Source: Lactobacillus sp. ESL0246
GTDB taxonomy: Bacteria > Bacillota > Bacilli > Lactobacillales > Lactobacillaceae
Direction of reading: 5' to 3'
DNA: 64,000 nt
NCBI RefSeq assembly: GCF_003692965.1
Contig: NZ_REHC01000012.1
Span: 62,001-126,000 of the forward strand
This document shows, one piece after another, positions 32,966 through 41,907 of the stretch. The notes under the pieces were generated by a model. It had not been told where the DNA came from. It saw nothing but the letters and a program-made list of their open reading frames with translations, and did not search any database. The position numbers and the translations under genes are program-made. Each line of letters begins with the position of its first letter. Within the stretch, counting starts at the first letter, position 1.

Positions 32966-33847
32966 TTATTTTTGTGCAATCTCTGCTAAACTTTGATAAC
33001 TTGTTGTCATCCACTCTAGATAAGTGGTTTTTGCTGGAATTGTTTCACGAATTTTTAAAACAGGAACATCATGTTCATCGGCCATCTTAACGAAATTATC
33101 AACAGTAGAACTAGAAGTCTGAGAATTAACTACAAAAAACGAGATTTTTCTTTCTTTAATTCCCTGCGATATTTTTTGCACTGTTGCAGGACTTGGATCC
33201 GTATTGTTTTGAACTGCTTTTTCAAAATCTTTATCTGCAACCTTGAAGCCAGCTGCCTTTAATGCATAATCAAAAACAGGCTCACTGACATAGACTGACT
33301 GGTGATGACCACCAATTTTTGAAGCAGCTTTTTGAACACGAGCAATCTCTGCCAAATACCGACGACCATTATTGCGATAATATCGTGAATGTTGTGGATC
33401 TTTACGGCTTAGTTCCTTAACTAACCAATCAACATACTTGGCAGGCATTTTCAAATCAAACCAGACATGTGGATTATCTCCCTTTTTTAAGCCAAGCAAG
33501 TCTTCACCAACTAATATAGGCTTTTTATCAACAGAGGAAGCCAATTTATTCATCCAGCTGTCATATCCTAAGCCGTTAGCAACAACAATATCTGCTTGAG
33601 ACATAGCTTTAGCATCATTAGTAGTCGGCTCAAAGTCATGGGGATCCACATTGGCATTCTTAATAATTGCTTGTGCTGTGCCATACTTGCCAACAACGTT
33701 CTTTGCAATATCTGCATAAACATTAGTTGTAGTCATAATTGAAATTTTGTCTGTTTTTTTTGATTGTGATGAACACCCAGTAAGCGTCAGCATCAGTAAC
33801 CCTAAGGTAGTCACAGCGAATAATTTTTTCAATTTAGTAAAATTCAT
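32966..33847 (-). CDS. metal ABC transporter substrate-binding lipoprotein (ZnuA/PsaA family)
   Basis: A roughly 293-residue cluster 9 binding protein. It has a lipoprotein signal with lipobox LTLTGC and metal-ligand regions NVDPHDFEPT, GDNPHVWFD and the later Glu/Asp-containing loops. No long His-rich loop of the kind seen in many ZnuA proteins is present, so manganese cannot be excluded. The start is uncertain: the ATG at 33847 has AAAGGA 12 nt upstream, while the ATG at 33859 lies too close to that site. It is the first gene of a four-gene operon. Confidence 0.88.
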   Translation of the reverse strand: MNFTKLKKLFAVTTLGLLMLTLTGCSSQSKKTDKISIMTTTNVYADIAKNVVGKYGTAQAIIKNANVDPHDFEPTTNDAKAMSQADIVVANGLGYDSWMNKLASSVDKKPILVGEDLLGLKKGDNPHVWFDLKMPAKYVDWLVKELSRKDPQHSRYYRNNGRRYLAEIARVQKAASKIGGHHQSVYVSEPVFDYALKAAGFKVADKDFEKAVQNNTDPSPATVQKISQGIKERKISFFVVNSQTSSSTVDNFVKMADEHDVPVLKIRETIPAKTTYLEWMTTSYQSLAEIAQK

Positions 33848-33908
33848 TATTGTTGTCATTCCTTTACAATTTTTAGGCTATCGTTAGGGATCGCCAAATA
33901 AAATAACC

Positions 33909-33928
33909 GTAACTTCAACTAAAGTTAC
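33909..33928. promoter_or_regulatory. putative metalloregulator operator
   Basis: GTAACTT-CAACTA-AAGTTAC is a perfect 7-bp inverted repeat placed just downstream of the predicted start of the metal-transport operon, where a bound repressor would block transcription. It resembles the AACY-n-GTT core of AdcR/ZitR sites only loosely. Confidence 0.5.
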
Positions 33929-33943
33929 TTACAATTAATAACA

Positions 33944-33972
33944 ATTATACACTAAAAAAACGCCACGATTAA
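33944..33972 (-). promoter_or_regulatory. promoter of the metal ABC operon
   Basis: On the minus strand a perfect TATAAT (33949-33944) lies 17 nt after a weak TTAATC (33972-33967). The predicted start at about 33937 is 9 nt before the inverted repeat at 33909-33928. Confidence 0.5.
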
Positions 33973-34066
33973 AGTAACGCATTAAACATTGCTAACAATC
34001 TGATTAATATTACATTTCAGTTATTTTTCTTTTACCGTGATAAATTATATTCATTTTTTAAAACAA

Positions 34067-34094
34067 AAAACGTACCAGATATTCAGTACGTTTT
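34067..34094 (-). terminator. terminator of the lyt-lrg operon
   Basis: AAAACGTAC and GTACGTTTT form a 9-bp perfect stem with a 10-nt loop. On the minus strand it is followed by TTTGTTTT. Confidence 0.85.
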
Positions 34095-34129
34095 CAGTGT
34101 AAGTAACATAATAATAAAATTTTTAACAA

Positions 34130-34855
34130 CTATAATCCAATCATATGACTAAAGATTGGAACCAACAAATTATCAACTAAAGCAGTTGCAACAACGGCAA
34201 CGGATGCCATCGCTCCCTGAACAGATCCTAATTCTAACGCAAAAGCTGAACCAACTGTGTGACCTGAAGTTCCTAATCCTAAGCCTGCACCTAAGGGATC
34301 TTCATTGAGATTAAACCATTTTACCAGTTGCTTACCAAGTGCATAAATAACGACCGCATTGATAATGCATGCCATTGCAGTTACTGAGGCATTACCACCA
34401 ATTGACTTAGTTAATGGCATTGCAACTGCAGTGGTAGCTGATTGGCTGAGCATTGACTTAATACCAACACTATCAAGGCCAACTGCTTTAGAAACAAGCG
34501 TAATTAATATCATCGAAATAAATGTACCAACAACTAAGCCAAGTAAAATTACCAGCCAGTTTTTCTTAACAACATCGTTACGCTTGTACAACGGGACAGC
34601 GAAAGCAATTGTTGCCGGAGTAATAAACCAAAAAATAATATCTCCACCAGGCTTATAGGCTTGTGTGTAAACTATTGCTGTAGTTGTATTGAAGAATTTG
34701 GCTAAAACTGCTAAAACAGCAATTCCCAAAATCATTCCTACAAACAGAGGTTGGAAAAGAAAGAAGCCGTTAGACTTTTTGAATAGCCATTGACCGATCA
34801 AGAAAACGACCAGTGATAGGAAAACCCCAAATAACGGATTAGTTATAAACTTCAT
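34130..34855 (-). CDS. lrgB: LrgB/CidB-family membrane protein
   Basis: A 241-residue protein with about seven helices. TPATIAFAVPLYKR, SQSATTAVAMPLTKSIGG and GTSGHTVGSAFALELG are signature LrgB sequences. With LrgA it forms either a murein-hydrolase/holin-like regulator or, as shown for the Bacillus subtilis PftAB homologs under LytST control, a pyruvate facilitator. Its start overlaps the lrgA stop by one base. The terminator follows by about 40 nt. Confidence 0.93.
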   Translation of the reverse strand: MKFITNPLFGVFLSLVVFLIGQWLFKKSNGFFLFQPLFVGMILGIAVLAVLAKFFNTTTAIVYTQAYKPGGDIIFWFITPATIAFAVPLYKRNDVVKKNWLVILLGLVVGTFISMILITLVSKAVGLDSVGIKSMLSQSATTAVAMPLTKSIGGNASVTAMACIINAVVIYALGKQLVKWFNLNEDPLGAGLGLGTSGHTVGSAFALELGSVQGAMASVAVVATALVDNLLVPIFSHMIGL

Positions 34856-35289
34856 TACTTAGCATCTCCTATTTTCTTTTTGTGATGTATATTTACCTGA
34901 CTCTCGGTTATCTTATTAACAAGCCAACTAAAAAATCTGGTTGTATATGCAATAACCACTAACAAGATAATTGTAGCTGCCACAATTACAATTATTAGCT
35001 GCACTCCCTGTGCTTTCATAATTTTCAAGTTAGCTGCTAATGAAATTCCTGATGGAACAAACATAAAACTAATTAAAGAAATTAGAACACTGCCAAAAGA
35101 GTCAACCCATTCTATCTTAATCACTTTAGTAGTTAATAACATATAAAGTAGAATCAATCCAATCACTGGTGTTGGTACCGGAAATGACTTCGGCATCAAA
35201 TCTGAAATCACTTGTGACACAAATAAGATTGCGGCATAAATGAACATCTGAACCAAAATTGGTGCTGACTTCACTTTCTTTTCTTCCAT
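34855..35289 (-). CDS. lrgA: LrgA/CidA-family holin-like membrane protein
   Basis: A 144-residue protein with four helices. QMFIYAAILFVSQVISDLMP, PVPTPVIGLILLYMLL and MFVPSGISLAANL match LrgA. The ATG at 35289 has AAAGGGA 9 nt upstream and gives the usual short basic N-terminus (MEEKKVKSAP); earlier in-frame Met codons at 35298 and 35415 fit less well. It lies about 150 nt downstream of lytT, so it may have its own LytT-dependent promoter. Confidence 0.92.
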   Translation of the reverse strand: MEEKKVKSAPILVQMFIYAAILFVSQVISDLMPKSFPVPTPVIGLILLYMLLTTKVIKIEWVDSFGSVLISLISFMFVPSGISLAANLKIMKAQGVQLIIVIVAATIILLVVIAYTTRFFSWLVNKITESQVNIHHKKKIGDAK

Positions 35290-35441
35290 AAAAACCATTC
35301 CCTTTCTCTCACAACTTGCTTTCAAGTAATACCATAAGCTAAATAGAGAAAATTGTATCTGGTTATTGGATGAACTGCAAAAAATAAGCCACGAATTACC
35401 TAAAAGCGATTTCACAATGCGATTAAGGTGAATTTATGTCC

Positions 35442-36170
35442 TTACATGTCTAACCTTCTTTTTAATTCTTTTCGATAAGATCGACCTACTTGAATTTTGA
35501 CACCATTATTCATCAAAAGTAATAAGGTATGATTAAACCACGGCTGAATTTCTTTAATATCTCCGATATTTACGATAGCGTTACGATGAACTTGGACAAA
35601 TGTTACATCAGTTAAATGCTGCTTTAGCCAGGCCAAAGTTTTCCTTGTTTCAAACTTTTGTTTGACAGTGGTAATCGTTAATACCCCGTTATTAACTGTA
35701 GCAGCAACTATATTTGCTTTTTTAATTACCACATTTCGATCATCAAGTTCAACAATCAGGACTTCACTTTCGTTACTTGATGTCTTCTGAAATTTAGCTG
35801 TTAGATTTGCAGTAGCTTTTTTTAAAGCACGGTCAATTCTCTTTTGCTCAAATGGCTTGAGTATGTAGTCAAACGCCCCTATATCAAAAGCCTTAACCGC
35901 ATATTCATCATATGCGGTGGCAAAAATAATTAGTGGTGCGTGAGCTAACTGCTTCAATTCTTCTGCAAGTTCAAAGCCATTTTCATCATTTAATGAAATA
36001 TCTAAAAACAATAAATCAATTGGATACTTTAGCAAAATTCCTTGAGCTTCTTTAATATCTTCTGCTTGATAAAGTGTTACTGGGTGATTTTTTAAACTCG
36101 GACTCTTTTTAATTAAATATAATAATTCCGTTCGTGCTAACGGTTCATCATCTACAACTAAAATTTTCAA
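35442..36170 (-). CDS. lytT: LytTR-family response regulator
   Basis: A 242-residue two-component regulator. The receiver domain (1-120) has the phospho-acceptor Asp in DLLFLDISLNDENG and the Lys in YILKPFEQ. The LytTR DNA-binding domain (about 140-242) has FVQVHRNAIVNIGDI near its end. It starts at a TTG with AGGAGA upstream, directly after the lytS stop. It would activate lrgAB in response to LytS. If LytS is truncated, this regulator loses its cognate sensor. Confidence 0.93.
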   Translation of the reverse strand: MKILVVDDEPLARTELLYLIKKSPSLKNHPVTLYQAEDIKEAQGILLKYPIDLLFLDISLNDENGFELAEELKQLAHAPLIIFATAYDEYAVKAFDIGAFDYILKPFEQKRIDRALKKATANLTAKFQKTSSNESEVLIVELDDRNVVIKKANIVAATVNNGVLTITTVKQKFETRKTLAWLKQHLTDVTFVQVHRNAIVNIGDIKEIQPWFNHTLLLLMNNGVKIQVGRSYRKELKRRLDM

Positions 36171-36171
36171 C

Positions 36172-37922
36172 TTAATCTCCTGCTATCTTCTCAATATTTT
36201 TGCTTTGTTTCATTGGTATTTTCATGCTGAAAGTTGAACCAGCAGAACTGGTTACAATTTTAAGTTTGCTACTCGTTCCGTATAACCCTTGCAGTCGTCG
36301 ATTTAAATTATAAAGTGCGGTCCCACTTCCACGTGATTCATCAATTACTTCTTGTCCTAACCGAGCAAGAACCATTGAATCGATTCCATTTCCATTATCA
36401 CTAACCTTGATTTCCAAAGATTGTCCCCTTTTTGTCAAACCAACCATAATTTTATTTCCGGTCTTTCTCCCCTTAAAAGCATGCCTAATCGCATTTTCAA
36501 TAAAAATTTGTAAACAAAATGGTGGTAGCAAGGTATCAGCCGGTACTTTAATTTGATAATCAATTGAAAACTTATTAGGAAAGCGGAGTGTCTCAATTCC
36601 TGTATACGCTTCAACATATTTTTTTTCTTGTTCTAATGAAATTTCTTTTTTTGACCATTTTTAAGACTGAGTCGAAAATAGGTACTTAATTGCATTAATG
36701 CTTCATGCGCTTTATCAACATTTACCCGCATTAATGCTCCAATGGTATTAATCGCATTAAATAAAAAGTGTGGGTTAATTTGGAGCTGAAGTGCTCTTAT
36801 TTCAGCCTCATTAACTAGGCTGGTCTGCTGTTCAGCAATTCCAATTGCCAATTGACCAGAAAAAATCATCGCTAACCCACGAACCAAATTTTCCTCAACA
36901 ACTGTCATTTCCCGTCCTTCACGCAAATAGAGCTTTAATGCTCCAATTGTTGCATCATTAACTCTTAATGGACAAACAATCGCTGAAGTCAGGGGGCAAT
37001 CATGGTGAGGACAGCCAATCTCTTTTTTAGAATACGCTACCTTCTCCTTTCCAGTTGAAATTACATACTTAGACATATCAGTAAGCACTGGTTCTCCTGA
37101 AATATGGTGATCTTCTCCCATGCCAATATGAGCTAAAACATTTCTTTGATCGGTCAAGCCTACTGCATCAAAATGAGTATATTCTTTAATTATTTGACAA
37201 ACGTGTTTAGCCGAATCGAGATCGAGCCCATTGCGAAAATAAGGTAGTGTCTTGTTAGTCAGTTCTAAAACATCTTTAGTTTGGACTGCTCGTAATTGTC
37301 TTTCGTTAGATAAATAAGTCTGCAAAATCTCAATAAACAAGTAAGAGCCAATTGAGTTGAGCAATATCATCGGAACAAAAATCAATTTAACCAATCCCAA
37401 ACCGCGGAATACAAAAATAAAGGCCATCTGAATCAGTTCTGCCAGCAACGCTAAAACCACTGTCCAAAGTGTAGATGGATACAAATTATTTTTCTTAACA
37501 TGGTCTCCCAAAACGCCAATTAAGAATCCAATTAAGACCGAACTAAAAATATAAAAATAATCAGAAAAGCCACCAAAAATGACTCTATGTAAGCCACCTA
37601 CTAATCCAACCAGCATTCCAACGTAAGGCCCACCGGTCAAACTAGCTGTGGTAATCACTAACATTCTTGTATTAGCAATCGAATCAGATTGAGACATTTT
37701 AGTAATAATTAGTGGCGTTACAATCTCTTTTGAATTCGAAATCTCCACCCCAGTTAAATTTGAAATAATTACAAAGATTGAAAAAATTACAAACAACCAT
37801 GTCTGCGATTTAAGCGTTCTTTTTTCAATTAGATTCCTAAAAAAACGCATATTTACTAGCATAAATGCCAGTACCATAATAAGACCTAATCGCTCTGATA
37901 ATAAAATAAATAGATTAAACAA
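36172..37922 (-). pseudogene. lytS: LytS sensor histidine kinase, reading frame broken at a slippery A-run
   Basis: Two frames together encode a complete LytS. From 37922: a 5TMR-LYT membrane region (helices to about residue 200), a GAF-like domain, and the phosphoacceptor His in ALQLQINPHFLFNAINTIG, ending at a TAG at 36633. From about 36645 to 36172, one base shifted: the HATPase domain (PPFCLQIFIENAIRHAFKG, VSDNGNGI, GSGTALYNLNRRL). Shifting by -1 at 36645-36651 joins them as GQKKEISLEQE, giving about 583 residues, the normal LytS length. The break is in a run of seven A. It may be a homopolymer sequencing error, a real deletion, or a programmed -1 frameshift. Confidence 0.82.
36645..36651 (-). 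other. A-AAA-AAG heptamer at the lytS frame break
   Basis: On the coding strand the codons CAA-AAA-AAG place a dnaX-type slippery heptamer in the correct phase. A -1 slip here continues directly into GAA ATT TCA, the frame of the HATPase domain. The zero-frame stop follows three codons later. Confidence 0.55.
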
Positions 37923-38056
37923 ATTGTACTCACTTCTTTAATTTATGTTAGACTACCCCAGTTTTATCTTTTATTATGCCATAACACTAATTTCATAATT
38001 TACGAAACATGTTTAATTACCCTTTTTGGAGTTTAAACAGCCAAAAAAAGGAACTA

Positions 38057-38089
38057 AAAAAATCTCAATCCAAACGATTGAGATTTTTT
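38057..38089 (-). terminator. terminator of the fru operon
   Basis: AAAAAATCTCAATC and GATTGAGATTTTTT form a 14-bp perfect stem with a 5-nt loop, 17 nt after the fruA stop on the minus strand. Confidence 0.92.
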
Positions 38090-38105
38090 ATTAAATACTA
38101 TGTTG

Positions 38106-40061
38106 TTAATTATGATGTTTAATATTTTTCTTCCATAGACCTAAAATCACACCTGCGACAATTGAGCCAATAATTGTAGCTACAAAGTACAAAACAATAT
38201 GATTGGCTAATGGTGATACCCATAAACCACCATGAGGTGCAGGCACACCAATTCGCCAAAAACCGACTAAAGCTCCTCCAACTGCAGAACCTACAATACA
38301 TGAAGGAATAACGTGTTTAGCATCAGCAGCAGCAAATGGGATAGCACCTTCAGTAATAAAGGAGAAGCCCAAAATCCAGTTAGTCACACCAGCACGACGT
38401 TCATCAGCAGTAAACTTATTCTTAAAGAAAGTAGTTGCAATTGCAGTCGCAAATGGTGGAACCATTCCCCCAACCATTACGGCAGCCATCATAACAGCTG
38501 CCACTGTTGAATGAGGATCATTAGCAAATGCACCAGAAGCAAAGACATAAGCAGCCTTGTTGAAAGGTCCTCCCATATCAATTGACATCATAGAAGCCAA
38601 AATCAAGGTTAAAACAGTTAAGTTTCCTGTACCCATTTGATTTAAGAAACTGGTAATACCAAAGTTAATCGTACTAAAAATCGGATTAACAATGTAATAC
38701 ATAATCAAAGCGACTAATAGCAAACTTAAAATTGGATAAATCAGCATTGGCTTCATGCCTTCCAATGACTTAGGTAACTTAGCGAATAATTTCTTTAAAC
38801 CAACTACCAAGTATCCAGCAATAAATCCTGAGGCAAGTCCACCCAAAAATCCGGCAGGAGATTTTGCATTAGTAACCACATTGGCAACATATGCACCACC
38901 ATATGCACCGCTATATACAGTGGCCATAAAACCACCAACAAAACCGGGCATTAAAGCAGGCAGATCACCTATCGACTCAGCAATGTAACCCGACAAGATT
39001 GGTACCATAAAGGCAAAGGCCATGTTACCAGCATTATTTAAGAAGATGAATGCAGGAGATTTAGGACCACCAGCATAGTTTTCCACGATGAAAGAAATAG
39101 CCATTAAAATTCCGCCACCAATAACGAACGGTAACATGTGCGAAACACCATTCATCAAGTTTTTGTAAACGGATCCCCAGAAGCCTTGTTTGGTATTTTC
39201 ACCAGAATTACCCTGGGCACCCGCTTGACCGTCCGCATGGTATACATTGGCATTACCAGATAAAATTTTCTCAACTAATTCATCAGGCTTATTAATCCCA
39301 TCAACAACAGGTCGATTAATTAATGGTTTGCCATCAAAGCGTGGCATATCAACTTTTTTATCAGAAGCAATAATTACACCTTGAGCCCGTTTAATCTCAT
39401 CGGCAGTTAATTGATCTTTCACACCCTCGGAGCCATTAGTTTCAATCCGAACATCCGCACCGAGTTTTTTACCAGCTTTTATTAAGGCTTCTTGTGCCAT
39501 ATATGTATGAGCAATACCATTAATACATGCGGTTACCCCGACTATTAAAGGTCGGTCACTCTTTACAACGGGCTTTTCTTTCTCTGCCTTTTTCTCTGCA
39601 TCTGTTTTTTCTTCTGCATCTTCAAAAAGTTGAATTACTTCTTCAGAAGTCTGAGCCTTTTTCAATGCCTCGACTAAATCTGGATTAATTAATAAACTAG
39701 ATAGCTTTGCTAAAGCCTCAAGGTGAGTATTATCCGCACCTGCTGGTGCTGCAATCATGAAAAAGAGGTAAACCGGTTGACCATCAAGTGAATTATAATC
39801 AATTCCTGCTTTACTCTTTGCAAACAATACCCGTGCTTTATTAATCGATTTATTACGAGCATGAGGCATTGCAATTCCATCACCAATACCAGTAGTCGAC
39901 TCTTTTTCACGGGCCCATATTGCTGAAATAAATTCATCTTCATTATTAACAATACCGGTCTCAACCTCTAGGTCCGCCATTTCTTTAATAGCATCTTCTT
40001 GATTAGTTGCCTTTAGCTCCATAATCATTGATTCTGGAGCTAATATGTCCTTAATTTTCAT
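38106..40061 (-). CDS. fruA: fructose PTS EIIABC
   Basis: A 651-residue fructose permease that imports fructose as fructose 1-phosphate. Domains in order: EIIA (1-150, His in GIAMPHARNKS), a charged linker (EEKTDAEKKAEKEK), EIIB (about 170-270, Cys in VGVTACINGIAHTYMAQEAL) and EIIC (about 290-650, GFVGGFMA, DMGGPFNKAAYVFA, PAPHGGLWV). AAGGAAGG precedes the ATG. It is the last gene of fruR-fruK-fruA, 16 nt after fruK, and is followed by a strong terminator. Confidence 0.96.
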   Translation of the reverse strand: MKIKDILAPESMIMELKATNQEDAIKEMADLEVETGIVNNEDEFISAIWAREKESTTGIGDGIAMPHARNKSINKARVLFAKSKAGIDYNSLDGQPVYLFFMIAAPAGADNTHLEALAKLSSLLINPDLVEALKKAQTSEEVIQLFEDAEEKTDAEKKAEKEKPVVKSDRPLIVGVTACINGIAHTYMAQEALIKAGKKLGADVRIETNGSEGVKDQLTADEIKRAQGVIIASDKKVDMPRFDGKPLINRPVVDGINKPDELVEKILSGNANVYHADGQAGAQGNSGENTKQGFWGSVYKNLMNGVSHMLPFVIGGGILMAISFIVENYAGGPKSPAFIFLNNAGNMAFAFMVPILSGYIAESIGDLPALMPGFVGGFMATVYSGAYGGAYVANVVTNAKSPAGFLGGLASGFIAGYLVVGLKKLFAKLPKSLEGMKPMLIYPILSLLLVALIMYYIVNPIFSTINFGITSFLNQMGTGNLTVLTLILASMMSIDMGGPFNKAAYVFASGAFANDPHSTVAAVMMAAVMVGGMVPPFATAIATTFFKNKFTADERRAGVTNWILGFSFITEGAIPFAAADAKHVIPSCIVGSAVGGALVGFWRIGVPAPHGGLWVSPLANHIVLYFVATIIGSIVAGVILGLWKKNIKHHN

Positions 40062-40077
40062 TACAATCCTTCCTTAA

Positions 40078-40992
40078 TTATAAAATTTGTTCCACTTTAA
40101 TCTGCGGTAACACAGCTTCAATCTGACTCTTAACTGCAATATCCTTGGTAAAAGCGGTTGCTGCACCACAAGCCATTCCAATTCTAAAGCTTTCAGCTGG
40201 ATCATTATTTTTAACGTATGTTCCTACAAAGCCGGCAATCATTGAATCCCCAGCACCAACAGAGTTTATAGCAGTTCCAACAGCACCTTTAGCATGATAA
40301 ACATGATCAGTAGTTATTAAGTAACCTCCCTTACCTGCCATTGATACCATTACGTTTTGTGCACCTAATTGAAGCAATTTACGAGCACAATCAAGCAGTT
40401 CATCATCAGAATTAAACGTTGTATTAAACATTTCCGCCAATTCATGATGATTGGGTTTAACAACAAGTGGATGAAAACTAAGTGTATCCAGCAATGCTTG
40501 ACCAGTAGTATCAACAACAAAGTTGGCTCCTGCCTGAGTAATTGTTGGTAACAACTGTTGATAAAAATCGGGTGGCAACGTGGGAGCCAATGAACCACTT
40601 AAAACAACAATATCACCTTTTTTTAAATCACTTAATCGATCCTTAAAAGCAGTTATTTCCTGCTCAGTAATGCTTGGACCTGCAGCATTAATTTCTGTTT
40701 CGGCTTCGGCATGAACTTTAACATTAACTCTTGTAGCATCAGAAATTGTAACAAAATCATTCACAATTCGCCGTTGATTAAGCTGACGGACAAGTTCTTT
40801 ACCAGTAAATCCACCAACGAATCCCCAAGCAGTGTTATCAATTCCTAACTGGTTCAAAATTTGAGAAACATTGATTCCTTTGCCTCCCGCTAAAAATGAG
40901 CAATTATTGCTTCTATTAACTTCCCCACTTTTCACCTGCTGTAACTGAATAACATAGTCTAAAGCAGGGTTAACAGTGACCGTATAAATCAT
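40078..40992 (-). CDS. fruK: 1-phosphofructokinase
   Basis: A 304-residue PfkB-family kinase that phosphorylates fructose 1-phosphate to fructose 1,6-bisphosphate. Typical parts: TVNPALDYV at the N-terminus, GGKGINVSQILNQLG, VVLSGSLAP, VKPNHHELAEM and the anion-hole/catalytic motif NSVGAGDSMIAGF. Its start overlaps the end of fruR, so the genes are coupled. Confidence 0.95.
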   Translation of the reverse strand: MIYTVTVNPALDYVIQLQQVKSGEVNRSNNCSFLAGGKGINVSQILNQLGIDNTAWGFVGGFTGKELVRQLNQRRIVNDFVTISDATRVNVKVHAEAETEINAAGPSITEQEITAFKDRLSDLKKGDIVVLSGSLAPTLPPDFYQQLLPTITQAGANFVVDTTGQALLDTLSFHPLVVKPNHHELAEMFNTTFNSDDELLDCARKLLQLGAQNVMVSMAGKGGYLITTDHVYHAKGAVGTAINSVGAGDSMIAGFVGTYVKNNDPAESFRIGMACGAATAFTKDIAVKSQIEAVLPQIKVEQIL

Positions 40993-41747
40993 TATTTAAC
41001 CTCTTTCACATTGATTTTAGCTGGTAATAAGTCCAGATGAGCTTTATCTAAGATAGTAGTGATCAACATTGCATTTTTGATATTACCAAACGTTGCAAAA
41101 CTTTGATCACCTATCTTTGATATATCAGAAAGAATATAAGTTGTTTCTGCGTGTTTCCATGCCAATTTTTTGATTGCCGCTTCTTCAGGATCTGGAGTGG
41201 TCAGACTCCCCGAATGATCAATCCCGTTAGTGCCAACAAAACAAGCTGCAAAATTCATATTCCTCAATTGCTTAATTGCTGATTGACCAACAACCGCATG
41301 TGTATCTTCCTTAATTCTTCCACCTAAAAGTATAGTATTAATATTATGGTTAAGTGCCCCTAAGGCAGTTTCAAGACCATTGGTCACAACGGTCACGTTG
41401 ACCATATTAGCCAAGAATGGCACCATTTCGTAAGCTGTTGTTCCAGCATCAATAAAAATGTAGTCATTTTCATGAACATAGTGCTGAACAGCATACTGGG
41501 CGATTCGGATTTTATCATCGTGATTCATTGTAAAACGAATGTGTTGTGACACATCATGAGCAAAACTGGTGACCGACTGAGCGCCTCCATGAATTCGCTT
41601 AATCAAACCTTTTTCTTCCATTTGATTAAGATCACGCCGAATTGTTGACTCGGATGTTGAAGTCATTGCACACAAGTCGCTTACCCGACATAAGCCATGT
41701 TGATTAACACGATTTTCAATTAATTTTTGTCGCTCTTGCGTGAGCAT
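40992..41747 (-). CDS. fruR: DeoR-family repressor of the fructose operon
   Basis: A 251-residue DeoR-type regulator. It has an N-terminal HTH (CRVSDLCAMTSTSESTIRRDLNQMEEKGLIKRIHGGA) and a C-terminal sugar-phosphate sensor domain (FIDAGTTAYEMVPFL, VTNGLETALGAL, LLGGRIKEDTHAVVG). It probably senses fructose 1-phosphate. The ATG at 41747 has GGAGG 8 nt upstream, preferred over a TTG at 41762 that overlaps that site. Direct repeats in the promoter fit autoregulation. Confidence 0.92.
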   Translation of the reverse strand: MLTQERQKLIENRVNQHGLCRVSDLCAMTSTSESTIRRDLNQMEEKGLIKRIHGGAQSVTSFAHDVSQHIRFTMNHDDKIRIAQYAVQHYVHENDYIFIDAGTTAYEMVPFLANMVNVTVVTNGLETALGALNHNINTILLGGRIKEDTHAVVGQSAIKQLRNMNFAACFVGTNGIDHSGSLTTPDPEEAAIKKLAWKHAETTYILSDISKIGDQSFATFGNIKNAMLITTILDKAHLDLLPAKINVKEVK

Positions 41748-41765
41748 CCCATTCACCTCCAAAGT

Positions 41766-41807
41766 ATTTTATTCTGTTAAGTAAATAAAATCAATCATTA
41801 ACAATCA
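41766..41807 (-). promoter_or_regulatory. fru operon promoter with DeoR-type operator repeats
   Basis: On the minus strand TTGATT (41794-41789) and TAAAAT (41771-41766) are 17 nt apart. TGATTG occurs twice, at 41807-41802 and 41797-41792, ten nt apart and thus on one face of the helix; the second copy overlaps the -35. The leader before the fruR ATG would be only about 12 nt. Confidence 0.6.
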
Positions 41808-41862
41808 AAATACGTCATTTTCATGCAAAAATTATCAAATTTGACTAAGTCTGATAAATAAA

Positions 41863-41894
41863 AATTAGGTTATGAGTTACCTCACAACCTAATT
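41863..41894 (-). terminator. terminator of the MarR-controlled exporter
   Basis: AATTAGGTT/AACCTAATT plus inner TGAG/CTCA form a long stem; on the minus strand TTTTATTTATC follows. Confidence 0.82.
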
Positions 41895-41907
41895 TTATAT
41901 AAATAAC

